A stretch of 64,000 nucleotides of DNA from Limonium bicolor. Its lineage: Eukaryota > Streptophyta > Magnoliopsida > Caryophyllales > Plumbaginaceae. Both the position numbers and the translations under genes were made by a program. A model generated the notes under the pieces. The model saw only the letters and a list, made by a program, of their open reading frames with translations, was not told the DNA's origin and did not search any database. This document shows, piece after piece, positions 34,611 to 47,250 of the stretch. Each line of letters opens with the position of its first letter. The first letter of the stretch is position 1. The stretch lies in the NCBI GenBank assembly GCA_023374045.1, contig CM041776.1, positions 322,053,925-322,117,924 on the forward strand, in the 5' to 3' direction.

Positions 34611-37600
34611 ATGAGGCTTCCAGTAGCAGTCCTGCTGTTGCTCTCGCAGATGAGGCTGCTTACTGGTTGCAAATAACTTACGCCATCGCTTTAACTGATG
34701 GTTACTCGAGGCTGCAGGATCGGCGGCGGCCTAAGCCTCACTCGAATCTGGGGGAATGACGTTGGTTCGACGTGCAAGAGCGCTTGGAGCTTGTAAGTCT
34801 AATAACGACATGAAATCAAATCTCCACTTTCAATTCAAAACTTATTGTTCTTTGCTTACTTGTCTGGTATTCTATCTTTATGATTTGAAATAAAGATTGG
34901 ATTAATTTTCTGGAAGGAATAATAATGCTGCAGATGACATTATTTGCCGACTCTGATTTGTGTTTTCACTTTTGGTTACTTTCTTTATATCGGCGTCTGA
35001 TCTGTTGCAAACAAATTGAAAAGATTGCTTGCTTGGATGGGAGTCTGCCTGCGTATCACATCGACCCGGGTTTGGTGCTGGTGCACGCAACTGGCTTTTG
35101 CAGTTTGAGGTACGAGTGACGACCACCTGCAAAAAGCTTCTTAATTTTAGTCTTTCCATACTATACTATAATTCCGATTACTAGCTAAGTGGAAACTGGA
35201 TCACTTTATTGATCACTTTATTCTTGGTTAATTGATAACCTACGAGCAGTCTCGTCTACTGTAAACAGTTCATTAATTGGCAATAGAAAATACTAGGTAG
35301 TCCTGTTTATCTTTTTGACACTTTTCCACTTTAATATTAAATATATAAGATAAAAATAATTTTTTAAAATTAAATTGTATAATATATAGTTTTATATAAG
35401 AATTCCATTATAAAAAAATAGATTTATAAAAATATATTAACTTAGAGGCTAAATATGACACATCCAAATATTAAGTGGACAGTTTAACCGGAAGGAGTAC
35501 TAGCTAACAGAACAAAAAAAAGTGGAAAGTACGTAAAAACATGCATTGTAAGAGTAACAGGTTAATTAAAAAGATTTAAATCCAACAGTAAATCTCCTTT
35601 CCATATTACAACAATCTGTGGTGTCTGTCCCCTTTCGCTCTCAGTCAGCCGATAAGTAGCTAACAAATTCCAAAGATGAGAAACGTTAGGACGCTGATAA
35701 CCCATCCTACGTGACCTCCATTCCGGCCCATTGATATGATATACCTATCTCCGTCTCTAGCTTGCTATGTAAAAAATGTCCCTCCGGGGAACAGCCTTTT
35801 TATTAAGTAGTCACGGGTGAATTGAGATGGATTAGGAGCATGCAGCTGTGTTCCGCTAGCTACTATTATATGGAATGCTCAATGCCGGGGGTTAGGATGT
35901 GTGTGAGAAGACTGGTGGTCCACTCCACTTCACTATAGAATGATGTATATTTATAGTGTAATAGAGTTCATATATATGGCGCGCGGCAAAGCGACAAAAA
36001 AGCTGGAGGTATCATGTTCACTGTCTCCCTTTCCACAGCTCTACTCCAGTTTAGTGATGGATGAGTTTAAAAAAAAGTGATTGATGATATTATTATATTC
36101 CCATACTCCACTTTTCGTTCGCTTTTGGGAATTCCTAAATAAAATTAGGCTAGATCAAACCATGTAAAATATAGTATAGTACTACAACATAGATATCCTG
36201 ATTCAAAATTCGAGGCTGTTGGCTTGCTAGACGATGATAGATTTCTTCTATATATTTTTATAAGATACTGTGATATATATAAAACAATAACAAAAAACCT
36301 TAAAAAAAAGTCGAGATGAAAGTGCCAGTTTTGACGTGCTTACAGCTTCAAGCCGTTTACAACTAATTGACACTTGACACACCTTTCCTCTTAAGCTGCT
36401 GCAGTAGACGTAGTATTAAGCAGCTACTAAATTATGGAGAGCACATTTAATAATGTCTCAAAATATATACCACGACCATGCCCCTATCGCAATAATGCTG
36501 TCTAGTTTTACGATAATTTGTGCTAGCAGCTACAATTCCTATCATTACTCTTACTATTATTTGCACCAATATATAGTAGTAGTTACTTATGAAGAAGCTG
36601 TCAACCTACTATAGTGACAATTATATTCGCACGTCAAATTGACGAACTTATAACTGTACTGCGTTTTAGTGACTGCCAACTACCTGTCTTGAAAAATCAA
36701 CTTACTTGTAGAGATCAGAGAAATGACCAACAAAAAGTAATTGTAAGGTTTGATACAGTTTGAATCTACAGGTTTTTTCCTACCCTTATAACCAGCTGAC
36801 TTGAAAGAGTATCTGCACGAAATTGTATCTCAAAATTCTCAGATTATTGTTTATTTTCAACTGGGAACGGCGTAAGTGTGTGTGTGCGCGTCTCCATCAA
36901 AGTAACAATAATTACGAACCATGACCGGATAAGCAAGTAATCACTACCCATTGGGCAATGTTAATTAGTATTGAACCCCACCAAGTTTAGCCTAACAATT
37001 TTGACTTGACAGGGTGGTGGTTGGTGCAACGATTTGCAATCGTGCTTGGACAGAGCCCAGACGCACCGAGGATCTAGCAAGTTTATGACCAAAGAGGAGG
37101 TTTTCTCCGGAATATTGAGTAGCAATTCCACTCTCAACCCTGGTATTCATTCCTTTCCTTTGTCTACCATATTTATGCTAGTGACAATCAGTTGAATTTT
37201 GTTCACTCATCCTCCAACAACTATTTCAATATAGAAACTTTACAAACTTTACCTAAGAACAAATTAAGTGTATCATTTTGTTGCAAGTAAGAGTCTTATC
37301 TCTACATCCATATTCGTTGAATACGCTTTCTTAAAACTACATTATATAGTTTGGAGAAGGCATCTTTTACCCAAGTGCTCCACTACTATATTAGCACAAG
37401 TTTATTGTTTATATTATACTAGAAACGAGGTCCTCATACTTTTTAAAATATCTACTAGTTTATTCACTATTTCCCGTTTTTCTATACATTTTGAGGTATA
37501 ATCCTAATATACATTACTATGGTAGGAGGGGTGTCGAACTTACAAAATAAAACACGAAGGTGGATCAAAATGAGGTTGGCGGATAGCCTAACTATAATAA

Positions 37601-40507
37601 TGTAAACATTTATCGGGTATATATTGTCGTATTCCTGATTTGGAATTCAGTAACTCGACAAGTTGTAAAGTGTTTCGCAGTGGATGCAGTTGTTAGATTG
37701 AACCTTCAACCTCTCCCTACTCCCTATCGTTATCTTCCTTTTAACTCATACTCAGACGTGGTCACAGCCATATATATATAGACATAGTTCTGCATGTGGC
37801 CAACTATGCCTCGTGCTATAGTGCTTCCACTTAAGACACAAGGGAAATTCTGATTTTGGACTCATCACTCCGTTTCGTACTAAGTTTACTAGATTGGTTA
37901 TTAAATTGCCAGTAGATGTGATGTCAATTTCATTGTGGAAAACTACAACTGCATTAAGTTTATTGAGAGGACCGCTAGTGTAAGGTGATAAATTTGGACC
38001 TCACAGAGATTCTCTTGGTTTACACAAGCCAGTCCACACTTTGGCGCTTTCTCCTCGCAAACGAAAATTGTCATAATATGATTATATTAGTAATGAGCTG
38101 ATAATTAAAATTAGGCTCCGTTATGAAACTTTTTTTTAAAGTGAAGCCCACTAGATTATGGAGAAAAGGATGAAATGCTGGTATAAGCGGCGTCCGATAA
38201 AATAAAGAAATAATCTACAGCGTTTGTTTGTGGAGCCCAAAAAAAAAATCAGGAACTGGAATGTAAAAAGTTAAAAACGGAGACTATATTGATGAGCTTG
38301 TCCTCTTTTAAAAGTCCATGCATCACAATCAATCAGTTTACCAATTTTGATAAGTATTCATAGAAGTCACTGCAACATCAACCACATGCTTTCATTGACC
38401 TATTTGTTTGTCTTAAATTCTTGATAAAATTTATTACTCTTTTTTTTTTGATAAATCCGTGCTCTGTTCAAGTATTCATATATCGTACATGTGATTATTC
38501 ATTCACAGCTTGCTTTGGACTAAAATTGTGCAGATTTTTACAATTGGAACCGTGTAAAGCTTAGATACTGTGATGGGGCTTCCTTTGCTGGCGATTCTCA
38601 CTTTTACAATGGGGTAATTATTCATATTCATTATAATGTTGGTCGATGGTCATGAATTTCTTACGACTTTTCTGAGAGGTAGCCTCCCATTTTGAATTTC
38701 AAACTCAGATGTAAAAAAAGAAAGGGAAATAACCAAATCTTGTTGCTTCTATTAAAACATGAACCAGACTTCATTGCTTTACTTCAGAGGGAAAAGGATA
38801 TGGGAGGCAATGATTCTTGATCTTCTTACAAAAGGATTAGGGCAAGCAAACAAGGTAATCGAAAAGCTTCATATATATTTTTGATAAGATCAGATGACTT
38901 GTTTGATGCGCTTAACAATCTTTGTTAAAACCATGTCTTGATGTCCCACGAGCATATGAGTTCCTTCTAGTGACAATTAATATGTAGAATACAAAAAGAG
39001 ATCCGTGAATGAACATATCATGTTAAAAAAAGCTAGACAGTACGACTACAGACTTGAATTATCATTGGTTAAATAAATGAAGATGGAATACGTATCATAT
39101 GATGTTATTATGTCGATATGGAACAACACGTGAAACAAGAAATCTAACACGTTCGTAGGCCTGCTGTCTGGTTGCTCTGCTGGGGGATTAGCTGTCTTTT
39201 TGCACTGTGACAATTTTGCAAGATTCTTGCCGAGAAATGCAAGTGTGAAATGCTTGAGCGATGCTGGACTCTTTTTGGATGAGTAAATTCCTAGAGAACC
39301 TTGATTCCATTAAACTGAATTTCTATCTGGGTTTCTGGTCTTAGTTTCATATATTCTTCCCATCTTTGTGTTTTTTTTTTCTGCAGAAGAGACATAAGTT
39401 TGCAGCATCCAATAAGAACCTTCTATAATCAGGTCATAGAATTACAGGTGGTAACATATACACTTCAATCATTGCATCAACATTCAGCAGCATATAACTT
39501 TGTGTATCTTACTTTTACCGAGTGTTGAGTTCTATAACTATAGTCTGTCAATGATGGCAGGGCGTAGAACAGAATTTGAATTCAGAGTGCAGGAGATCTC
39601 TCATTATCCAAAGCTGGTATGATATTAGGAGTACTGTTACTACATGAGCAGCCACCCAGTAGTGATTGAATTCTGATTTTCAACTAGACCTGTCCGATCT
39701 TCTATAAGATATATTTATATTTCCTGAATGCATGCAGTGCTTCTTCCCACAATACGCATTGCAGTTCATCCAAACTCCGTTCTTTGTATTGAACACTGCA
39801 TACGACGTTTACCAGGTAAACAAGGAAAATTAAGACATGCTACCGTACTTATTCATTTCATGTTATTATGCTAATCAATTATGGTAGAGAGATCGAACTC
39901 AGCAATTAATATAGTGTTGGAGAGTCAACAAAAACTAAATGCAACGTACGATTTTTTGTATCTTTTGCTGCAGTTTCATCACATATGGTACCTCCTTCAG
40001 CTGATCCACATCTACATTGGAGACACTGTTGGGTCAATCTAACCATGTGTACCGACGACCAAATTGAAGTTCTTCAAGGTTATTATAAGCGCAGGCGAGG
40101 CTTGATTCAGTAAATAAATTAATCACGCGACTGTTTTGTTTTAATAATTCTGTGTTTTTTGTTTTTTTTTCAGGGTTTAGGATTGATATGATTAGAGCAT
40201 TGATGCCTTTGTTTGAAAACTCAACCAGTGGAGGAATGTACATTAACTCGTGCTTCGCACATTGCCAGAGCGAGTCGCAAGACACTTGGTTGTCGGTGGA
40301 CTCGCCAAGAATCAACGGAAAGGTATTGCCAAGTAATTCGGGAGGTTCATATAAACCATTCGTATGTAAGCATTTATATTAACATCTCTCTATGGTATGT
40401 TGCAGAGCATTGCAGAGGCAGTTGGAGATTGGTATTTTGGACGAGAGATGTCAAAGTTGATCGATTGTGCCTATCCTTGCGACACTACTTGTCATAATCT
40501 CATATGA
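34611..40507 (+). CDS. PAE: Pectin acetylesterase (CE13)
   Basis: Secreted enzyme that removes acetyl groups from pectin in the cell wall. From 37013 on the exons are clear with GT/AG borders: 37013-37142 ([22 protein letters not shown]), 38534-38613 ([20 protein letters not shown]), 38768-38854 ([13 protein letters not shown]), 39159-39282 ([19 protein letters not shown], with the Ser nucleophile in GCSAGG), 39387-39447, 39561-39616, 39738-39815 ([20 protein letters not shown], then AYDVYQ), 39974-40078 ([11 protein letters not shown]), 40174-40322 ([12 protein letters not shown]) and 40406-40507 ([12 protein letters not shown] to the stop). An earlier exon ends at 35109 ([12 protein letters not shown]...LLQFE). 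Exon 1 at about 34611-34792 starts [17 protein letters not shown], a signal peptide, and ends [11 protein letters not shown]; the acceptor near 35024 is unsure. One-base losses break the frame in at least four exons (35069 region, 39160, 39600 region, 39986), two of them in C runs. Catalytic motifs survive. Confidence 0.9.
35110..37012 (+). other. Large early intron of the pectin acetylesterase gene
   Basis: Begins GTACGAG and ends TTGACAG. Non-coding, AT-rich, and includes the Stowaway at 35293-35497. Confidence 0.75.
35293..35497. mobile_element. Stowaway MITE in a pectin acetylesterase intron
   Basis: TA at 35291-35292 and 35498-35499; ends CTAGGTAGTCCTG and (inverted) CTCCTTCCGGTTAA, diverged from the canonical CTCCCTCCGTCCC. 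Interior words 'cacttttccactttaatatt' and 'attccattataa' match the copies at 17823 and 42029. Confidence 0.78.
37143..38533 (+). other. Second large intron of the pectin acetylesterase gene
   Basis: Donor GTATTC after CCCTG and acceptor GTGCAG before ATTTTTAC. An ORF at 37268-37501 is unrecognisable. Confidence 0.75.
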
Positions 40508-40984
40508 GGAACAGGCGGTTGTGCTGGTGGTGGTATAACGTTTTGATATGTTACATTTATATTGTAGTATATTATATAGGAGGGAGAGAAGGACTGAATG
40601 AGCAGAGCAGAGCAGCGCAGCGCAGAGCTGGAGAAAGAAATTTAGCTAGACACTGCAGTTTTTAAGAAGAATATAACCAATTCAAACAACCAGTTTATAG
40701 AAGAATTTAAAGCCTCCGAGCCAGCAGATCAAGACAGCAGATAGAAGTAGAAACGCAGACATATTGAAGCATACAGACTGAACAGGTAGTGACAAGCCAG
40801 GTAGACAAGGCAAGAAGATAAACAGTATTATTTGTATTAAGATACCATTTATATACGTATAGTTATAGCAGTGATACCATCAAATTCAAATTATAATACA
40901 GTACAGAACAGTACATATTCGATCCCCTGGCTTTATTGTGTTTAGGGTAAATTATTAGTAATGATAAATTAGTAGTATTGTAAC
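40508..40984. other. Convergent 3' intergenic space
   Basis: 477 bases between the stops of the pectin acetylesterase (plus) and the glucanase (minus); the two 3' UTRs must share it. A short (gcaga/gcagc)n-like stretch lies at about 40598-40630. Confidence 0.7.
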
Positions 40985-42660
40985 TTATGAAAAGTCAATG
41001 TGATAAACTTCAGTCAAATCCGGATTATATATCCCCCAGTGTCTCTCCACTTCATCACCAGTCTTTTGATTCTCCACAAACAAAGCAAACACATAAACCT
41101 GCAACTCATTCCCATGCCTTCTCGGCGTCCCTCTTTCTCTTTTCAAATGATCCACTAGATTCTGATTATAAAACTTCGCCTTTTCCACCGTCGTCAACTC
41201 ACCATTCCCAGCAGTAGGCCAACCCGTTTCCGTCACAATAACATCCACTTTCAGATTCCCACCCGCTTTCTCCACCGCCGCATACAACGAATCCACCATC
41301 GCATCAAACAGATTATCATACTTCAACCCATTATTCACATCCACCACCACCGCCGCACCACTTCTATTAAACATCGCGAAATCTACCGCCACATTATCCG
41401 GATCCCCAACCGCCGCAAAATACGGGTATACATTCGCAAGTAATGGATACCTATTCTCCGCTAGAAACCCAATGATCCCCTCCATCGTCTCAACTGTCTC
41501 ATCAGAAAATCTTCCGCGGACGGCGGTGATGTGTCTGTAAGCGGTGCCATTGAAATAACGGTACTGATTGGGATGTTGGTTATACCGGCGGATTCAATGC
41601 GGTTCGAGGTTTTTCATTGCTGGTAGATGTACTGCGCGAGTTCACCAGGGATGAGCTCGTTACCGGCGGAGATGCAAGTGAAGGTGATGTTGGTATGGTG
41701 AGGAATGATGTTGGTTTCAACCCATGAAGTGGCGGCGGTGGTGGTAGAGGCGAGTTGTTGGAGGTCTTCGTTAGGTACGCCGATGATGAGATGGATTCCG
41801 GTTCCGTGTAGTGCGTTAAGGACTTCTTGGTCTGGGTTAAAGATTCGGATGTTTTGGATGGAGATGGAGTTTAGAAGAGATATTGCTTTTGATGGTGGTG
41901 GGAGGTTGTCTCCTAGTAGACCGTAGTTGATGCCGATTGCTGCTTGTACACGACCTATGTATATATATGTTGGAAATGAATCAATTGAGTTAGTAGAGCT
42001 AGAATAGTTAATGATTTGTAATTTAGTACGTCCCGTGTCCTGTTGCTTTTGGCACGTTTTTCCACTCAATATAAACATAGAAGGTAAATAATTTATAAAA
42101 CTAATTTTATTATATAGTTTATCATGTAGGAATCATATGCAAAACTTAAATTTTCAAAAATAATTTATCTTAATGTTAAATTGAAGTCACGACTGTCCAA
42201 ATAGTAAATAGGACGGTCAAGGTGGACGAGGAGTAGTAACAAAACAAAACGGACTTTGTCAATTATATGGTACTAGAATTGATGTGAATACAATAAATAA
42301 CTGAACTTTTAACCATACAGTCGTAAAACGGTTTTGTCAATTTAACAACATTTGAATGTATAACATTGTCAAATTATTGGTCTCATTTCATGTTCAAACT
42401 CTTTGCGGAGAGTGTCTTGTTCTTTTATCATAAAACCAATAATAATTTGATGCTTATATTCTAGCACGATGTATTCTTCTGAATCTCATTATCTAATATA
42501 ACAATAAATTGGCTTCATAACATATATACTATATTCTTAAATCATTAACATCGAAATGTAGAAAGATTACATTGCAAAAAAAAAAAGAAAGACAAATACC
42601 TAGAAGAAGCGAGCGGAAGAAGATGCAGCAGAGCAGGATAAGAGTACGCCGGTAAACCAT
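40985..42660 (-). CDS. GH17 beta-1,3-glucanase (endo-1,3-beta-glucosidase)
   Basis: Secreted glycoside hydrolase of family 17 that cuts beta-1,3-glucans such as callose or fungal wall glucan. Exon 1 (42660-42600) codes for MVYRRTLILLCCIFF, a signal peptide, and joins in frame through donor GTATTT and acceptor ATAG to exon 2 (41954-40985), giving LLLG|RVQAAIGINYG. The single intron inside the signal-peptide end is usual for this family. Exon 2 carries IGVPNEDLQQLA, FTCISAGNELIPGE (acid/base Glu), LANVYPYFAAVGDP, VIVTETGWPTAG (nucleophile Glu) and ends HWGIYNPDLTEVYHIDFS. Total about 343 codons, the normal size. A cluster of small indels between about 41490 and 41635 breaks the frame in the stretch that should read LPAMKNLE..ALN.AGI..IPIS. 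No C-terminal X8 or GPI signal. Both catalytic Glu remain. Convergent with the pectin acetylesterase. Confidence 0.9.
42029..42233. mobile_element. Stowaway MITE in the glucanase intron
   Basis: TA at 42027-42028 and 42234-42235. Starts CGTCCCGTGTCCTGTTGC and ends GGTGGACGAGGAG, with interior words as in other copies ('cacgtttttccactcaat', 'ttgaagtcacgactgtcc'). It lies between the two exons of the glucanase. Confidence 0.82.
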
Positions 42661-44051
42661 GGCTGCAAAAAAGATGGTTAGTTATTCTTTATAATTTGTG
42701 AAGATTAATCTCATGCATTGCATGTATTAATTTATAGATGAGGGAGGGCAGGCTGGTGGGATGTTGAAGTTAGGTAAAACAAATTCGTTAGATGGATGTT
42801 TACTAATTTTAATATTTTGAATTTGTAAGTTACAAACTAATTAAAATATCCAACAGGTCGTTGTATTTTTTTCTCTATGGGTTTAAATAATAAGAAGAAT
42901 AGATTAGTTACAAACGTGACCCCGTTTGTCTAGAGTAACTTGTTTTATAAAAGTTTGTTAGAGCTAAATTCAAATAGGTCGAAGCATTGTAAATTTAGAA
43001 TTTAATCCCGCCTTAAATTTCTATACTTTTACTATATAACTCCCAAAAAGCTAAATCCGATTTTTTTTTTTTTTGAAAACCAATTCTAATAAATTAAGCA
43101 TGTAGACAGTTTGCGTGCGTGCACGTACCCTTGTACATAAAGTGCAATCCAGAAGCATGAGATGCATGGGAATGTCATAACATGACAGCAGTAGTGTTTC
43201 CACTCAGATTCTAATCCAATGTTGCTCTGCAAAGCTTCATCTGGTGGTGGTAACCTTTATTCTTATCGGTGGATAAATGATTAGACGGTTAGTAATATCT
43301 ATAAGTAGACATTTTCAAATCATATATTTAATACTACTGTTTTACTACCGCATTTTGAGTGGTAATTTCTCTTTGTGCTTCTCTTTTCTTCCATCTATTG
43401 GTCATTTGGTCTATTAAGCTATCATCTTTGTTTCAAGTGGTTTTTAATGAAGTAGGTAATCTCCTTGCTACTGGGATATAGATTAATCGTCGGTCATGAT
43501 GGATTTTTCTTTTATATGTTATGGGTGTTATGAGTTACTTATCTTCTCCCCTCATTTCTCCTTTTTTATCGTCCTTTCCGTGGTATCTTTATGGTTTTAT
43601 GTTGTGTTTGTTTTTCTTTGGATTCTTTTATCAATAGTAAACTCTTTATATGTTTTTTTATTCAATTACCTTCATCTATAGAGTCTATGTTTTTGTCCAA
43701 ACCCAATTTAAATATATTCGGGCTAGATTGGGCGAGATCTTGTTTTTTTAACCTGCTGATCCGGTTTTTATAATTTTTTAAAAAATATATTTATATATTA
43801 AATATGAATACATATTTTATATAATTTAAGTATATAGTAAATATATGTTATATAAAATTAGATTAAGTATATATTATATTTTTTTAAATATATGTAATAA
43901 TAAACCGAGATGAGCAGGGCTTTTTTTTTTACAAAGGAGAATATATATATTAGGAAACAAGTTTGAATACAATTTCCGGCATTATATATATCCGGAGTCC
44001 ATGAACCCGTATGTTGCATGCATCGGGCATGGTTAGCAAGACAGTGCGAAC
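42661..44051. other. Intergenic, upstream of the glucanase gene
   Basis: Probably contains the glucanase promoter (minus strand). Short ORFs at 43496-43773 are low-complexity and unrecognisable. Confidence 0.4.
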
Positions 44052-44518
44052 TTATTTAGCATCTCTAGGTATGTAAAAATATAAAACATCATTGAAACGA
44101 TGAGAAGATGCTAAGATCCTATCTAAAATGGAAGTCGTGGATAGCATTAATGAAGTAGGTCTCCCCTTGTCAAGATATAGGACTATTGCTTGGCAATCCG
44201 AGAGCACTCTACAAGATCGGTATCCAAAGGAGGAAGCCATGTGTAGAGCATACTCAATTGCACATGCCTCAACATCTGAGACTAGGAGGTTGACGCACGA
44301 AAACCCTTGCAACCTGCACTTAGAAGCTGATTATCTGATCGTGCAACAGCAGCATAACCGACACGATCATGAGAGTCAATACTTGCATCGACCGAAATTT
44401 CTATGAAGTTTGGGTGTGCTTGACGGTTACGTTGCAACGCAATAGCAGTACAGGATGACATATGAGCAGCTAGTTGTATAAAGCTGTTTGCTTGACAGTT
44501 GACACCAACCATGAGCAA
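44052..44518 (-). pseudogene. RNase H-like domain fragment (RVT_3 type)
   Basis: Two overlapping reading frames give one domain with a frameshift near 44290: ISVDASIDSHDRVGYAAVAR, then SDVEACAIEYALHMASSFG and RVLSDCQAIVLYLD, ending FYIPRDA. The Asp (VDAS), Glu (EACAIEYAL) and Asp (SDCQ) positions fit the RNase H-like domain found at the end of plant LINE polyproteins and in many gene fragments. No reverse transcriptase lies upstream. Likely a retroelement relic; a short host gene is less likely because of the frame break. Confidence 0.72.
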
Positions 44519-46209
44519 AGTGACTGCTAGCTTAACAAATTGTCGAGCCCCGCCTGATTTTTTATTCAGACTCGATTAAGTGTCCAAGTCTACTCGATTT
44601 TTTAAAAGTATTTTTCGATTTATTTTGGGCAACAACAGACCGAACTACCAGGCCCCAGATCAGTGTAATGATGATAATTTCTTATGGTTGTAACATATTC
44701 CAGTTGAAGAGGAAGGCTATATAGGCGTAATATGAAGTCCGTATATCACAAAGTATAATATCTAGTTTGTAGAGCCAAGACCGATGGTGTAATTTGACAA
44801 AACTTGAAATCTTCTGATATGAAACCAGTTGTTCATCCTTAGGTTGAACAATAGAAGAAATTATGAGGATCTTTGAGCAATGACCATGGTTTATTATATT
44901 TTCATACTCTAATAAGTGAAACAATGGCAACTAGGTTTGGAAATTAAGCTATCATGTTGATTCAATTTAAATTGGGATTAAGCAATACACGATGTAGTCG
45001 CACTAGGGAAGAGAGAGAAATGCTTCATCCTCCTGTTTTTGCTTCCCTTTCTCAAATTTCTGTGTTATGAGTGGTCTTGCGTATAGATGGGAGAGTGGTT
45101 CCTCCTCTGGTTTTACAGTGTCGGCACCGAAATTAAAGAAATTGTTCAATTCACTTCTCCGTTATAGATGGTCCGCATGCAGGTTTCAATATGGTAGGTA
45201 AGGATGACTGCACATGCTTATAGGAGCACATGCACCTAATCTTTCATGTGACCGGATTGTATGTCGGTGATTCTTGCTGCCCATGGGTGATTAAAGCACC
45301 GATTGTTGGGATATATATGTGGCAGCCAAGGAAGACAACTACCGGTTGCTCGGACTTGTGGGAATCATCGGTCCTTTCTTCGCTTCCTCACTTGGAATCG
45401 TCGGTGTTCTATGTTTTTGTTTGGTTAATCTAGCTATTAGATCTGTCTTTTGGCTTAAGGGCTTCCTACTATAAAGGGATGCCTGGTTTTGTGGGATGGT
45501 AAGTGTTAGCGTTACCTTTCATGTTGGTGACATTAACGAGCTTGGTGTGTTCTTTGGGTCCTTATTCAGTTTGAATTATATCTTACTCAGCAAGTGCAAT
45601 TCTGGTATTGGAAGATGGGTTTTATTCTCCTATGCTAGCTAATTACTATGGGGTTTAGTCAAAGCCCTAAGTATATAATGTTGTACACCTTCTTATGTTA
45701 ATGAATGAAAGGTAGGTTGTTTCAAAGAAAAAAACTCAAATTGGGATTAAGCTACCAAACTTGGATTTTCAATTCCCGTATTCAAGAATTTTCAGCTTGA
45801 TAGCTAGCTTCTTTGAAATGGTTAGTTGTAGATAAGATAACATCCACCAAAAGATGAATGTCATACATATTACATCAAGTTTTGATTTGGAACGAGTTCA
45901 ATTGCTAGGCCCGAATGGAACTAATATTTCATAAAAGGTGAAGTATGAGTGGAGGCTTTTGAAATGTTCAAATTTAAAGATGTTGGCCTACAAGTAATTT
46001 ATGCTTTAATGTTACGACCAAAAATGGATGGAAAGTGATAATTTTTAATCAATATGGCATGAAGGAAGTAACTAAAATCAAAGCAATTCAAAGGCTCAAG
46101 ATGGCGTCTAGGAAGTTTATTAATGAAGATATAGATGGAAAGCAGAGTTTCATGCCAAACTTATTATGTGCTAAGAATATTGTGGTTTAACGAAATAGGT
46201 TACGGAGCA
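44519..46209. other. Intergenic with a possible LINE 3' end
   Basis: Around 45660-45735 the plus strand reads 'ttgtacaccttcttatgtta' then 'atgaatgaaagg' and an A-rich stretch ('aaagaaaaaaa'), similar in form to plant LINE tails. The ORF at 45230-45433 upstream is not recognisable. Nothing else is supported. Confidence 0.3.
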
Positions 46210-46838
46210 ATGGATCGGGTTCGGGTTGGGTGAAGCATCACCCGCATCCGTCACTCGGATATCATCCATCATCCGTCCATCCGTCACCAGTTTATTTTTC
46301 ATCCGTCATCCATCAATCCGTCCATCCGTCACCCGTTTTTTTCATCCGTCATCCGTGTGTGATTTGGATGGATCGGTAAAAAATTTTCAATTTCATAATA
46401 ATAATTTTTTTACTATGGTAATGAATATAATTTTTTTATATTGTTAAAGGTATAATTCCCCTATATTTTATGAAAATTCACACAAAACATAATAAAAAAA
46501 TTCCACCAATATCATAAGAAAATAAACATGCAGAGTATGTGTTGTGTGTTGTATGAGATCTAGAGAAAATAAAATAACCCATAAATTATAACTCTACAAC
46601 TTGGTTTTAGATTTTTGTTTAATTCTTTAAGATTTATTGGTTACCTGAAATAAAACATTAGACAGATGACGGTCGGGATGATAAACGGATGATGGATTGA
46701 GTGACGGATGAAAAATGTCATCCGTCACCCGATCTGTGATCACCCGATCCGTCATCCGTTTATTTCGGGTTGCATCATCATTTATTTAAATCGGATGGAT
46801 CGGGTTTACGGGTATCCGTTTAAAATTGTCATCCCTAG
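46210..46838. mobile_element. hAT-like MITE rich in 'catccgtc' words
   Basis: The left third repeats 'catccgtc' and 'catccgtcaccc', the right third repeats 'gacggatga', and the right end 'aattgtcatccctaggg' is the typical end of plant hAT MITEs. The left end is diverged or truncated. Flanks GGAGCAA and GGAGCAC suggest a target duplication. The ORF at 46226-46447 is a by-product of the repeats. It seems to split LINE-derived sequence. Confidence 0.5.
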
Positions 46839-46849
46839 GGAGCACTTTA

Positions 46850-47250
46850 TAACTATTCGTTAGAATGTGACAAGGATTGTGGATTGTTCTGGGTGATTTT
46901 AATTGCAGACCTAATTTGGTGAAACGTTACTAAAGCTTTAGATTGGTTCAAATGTGTCAGTATTAGTCTAGGTAATTGTATGGATCTCTATGTATTGAAA
47001 AGCAGATACTACTGCAAGTTAGTTAGATCAATGCTAGACCACCAGCTATGACTCATACAGTCCACTGAGATCCTGCGTAATTGCGCAATCTGATGGCAAA
47101 TGTTCTAAAATGCCAGAAGCTTCATCGTGTTTAACCTTGGTGACCCAAGTTTTAAGTTTGGGTCACCCAACCCCCTACAAGAACAATATACTCATATTGA
47201 GGCTAAAATGAGATCTTTAAAGAAAAAGAACAACTCTCATGCAGACCAAT
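46850..47250 (+). pseudogene. Possible LINE endonuclease fragment
   Basis: WIVLGDFN at about 46880-46903 is the GDFN motif of L1-type endonucleases. Downstream frames are interrupted; a 'SMLDH' word at about 47030 could match the SKLDR region. Weak evidence, but the motif is quite specific. Confidence 0.4.

Noticed and set aside
40034..40315. ORF antisense to pectin acetylesterase exons
   Set aside because: Shadow of the real coding exons on the opposite strand.
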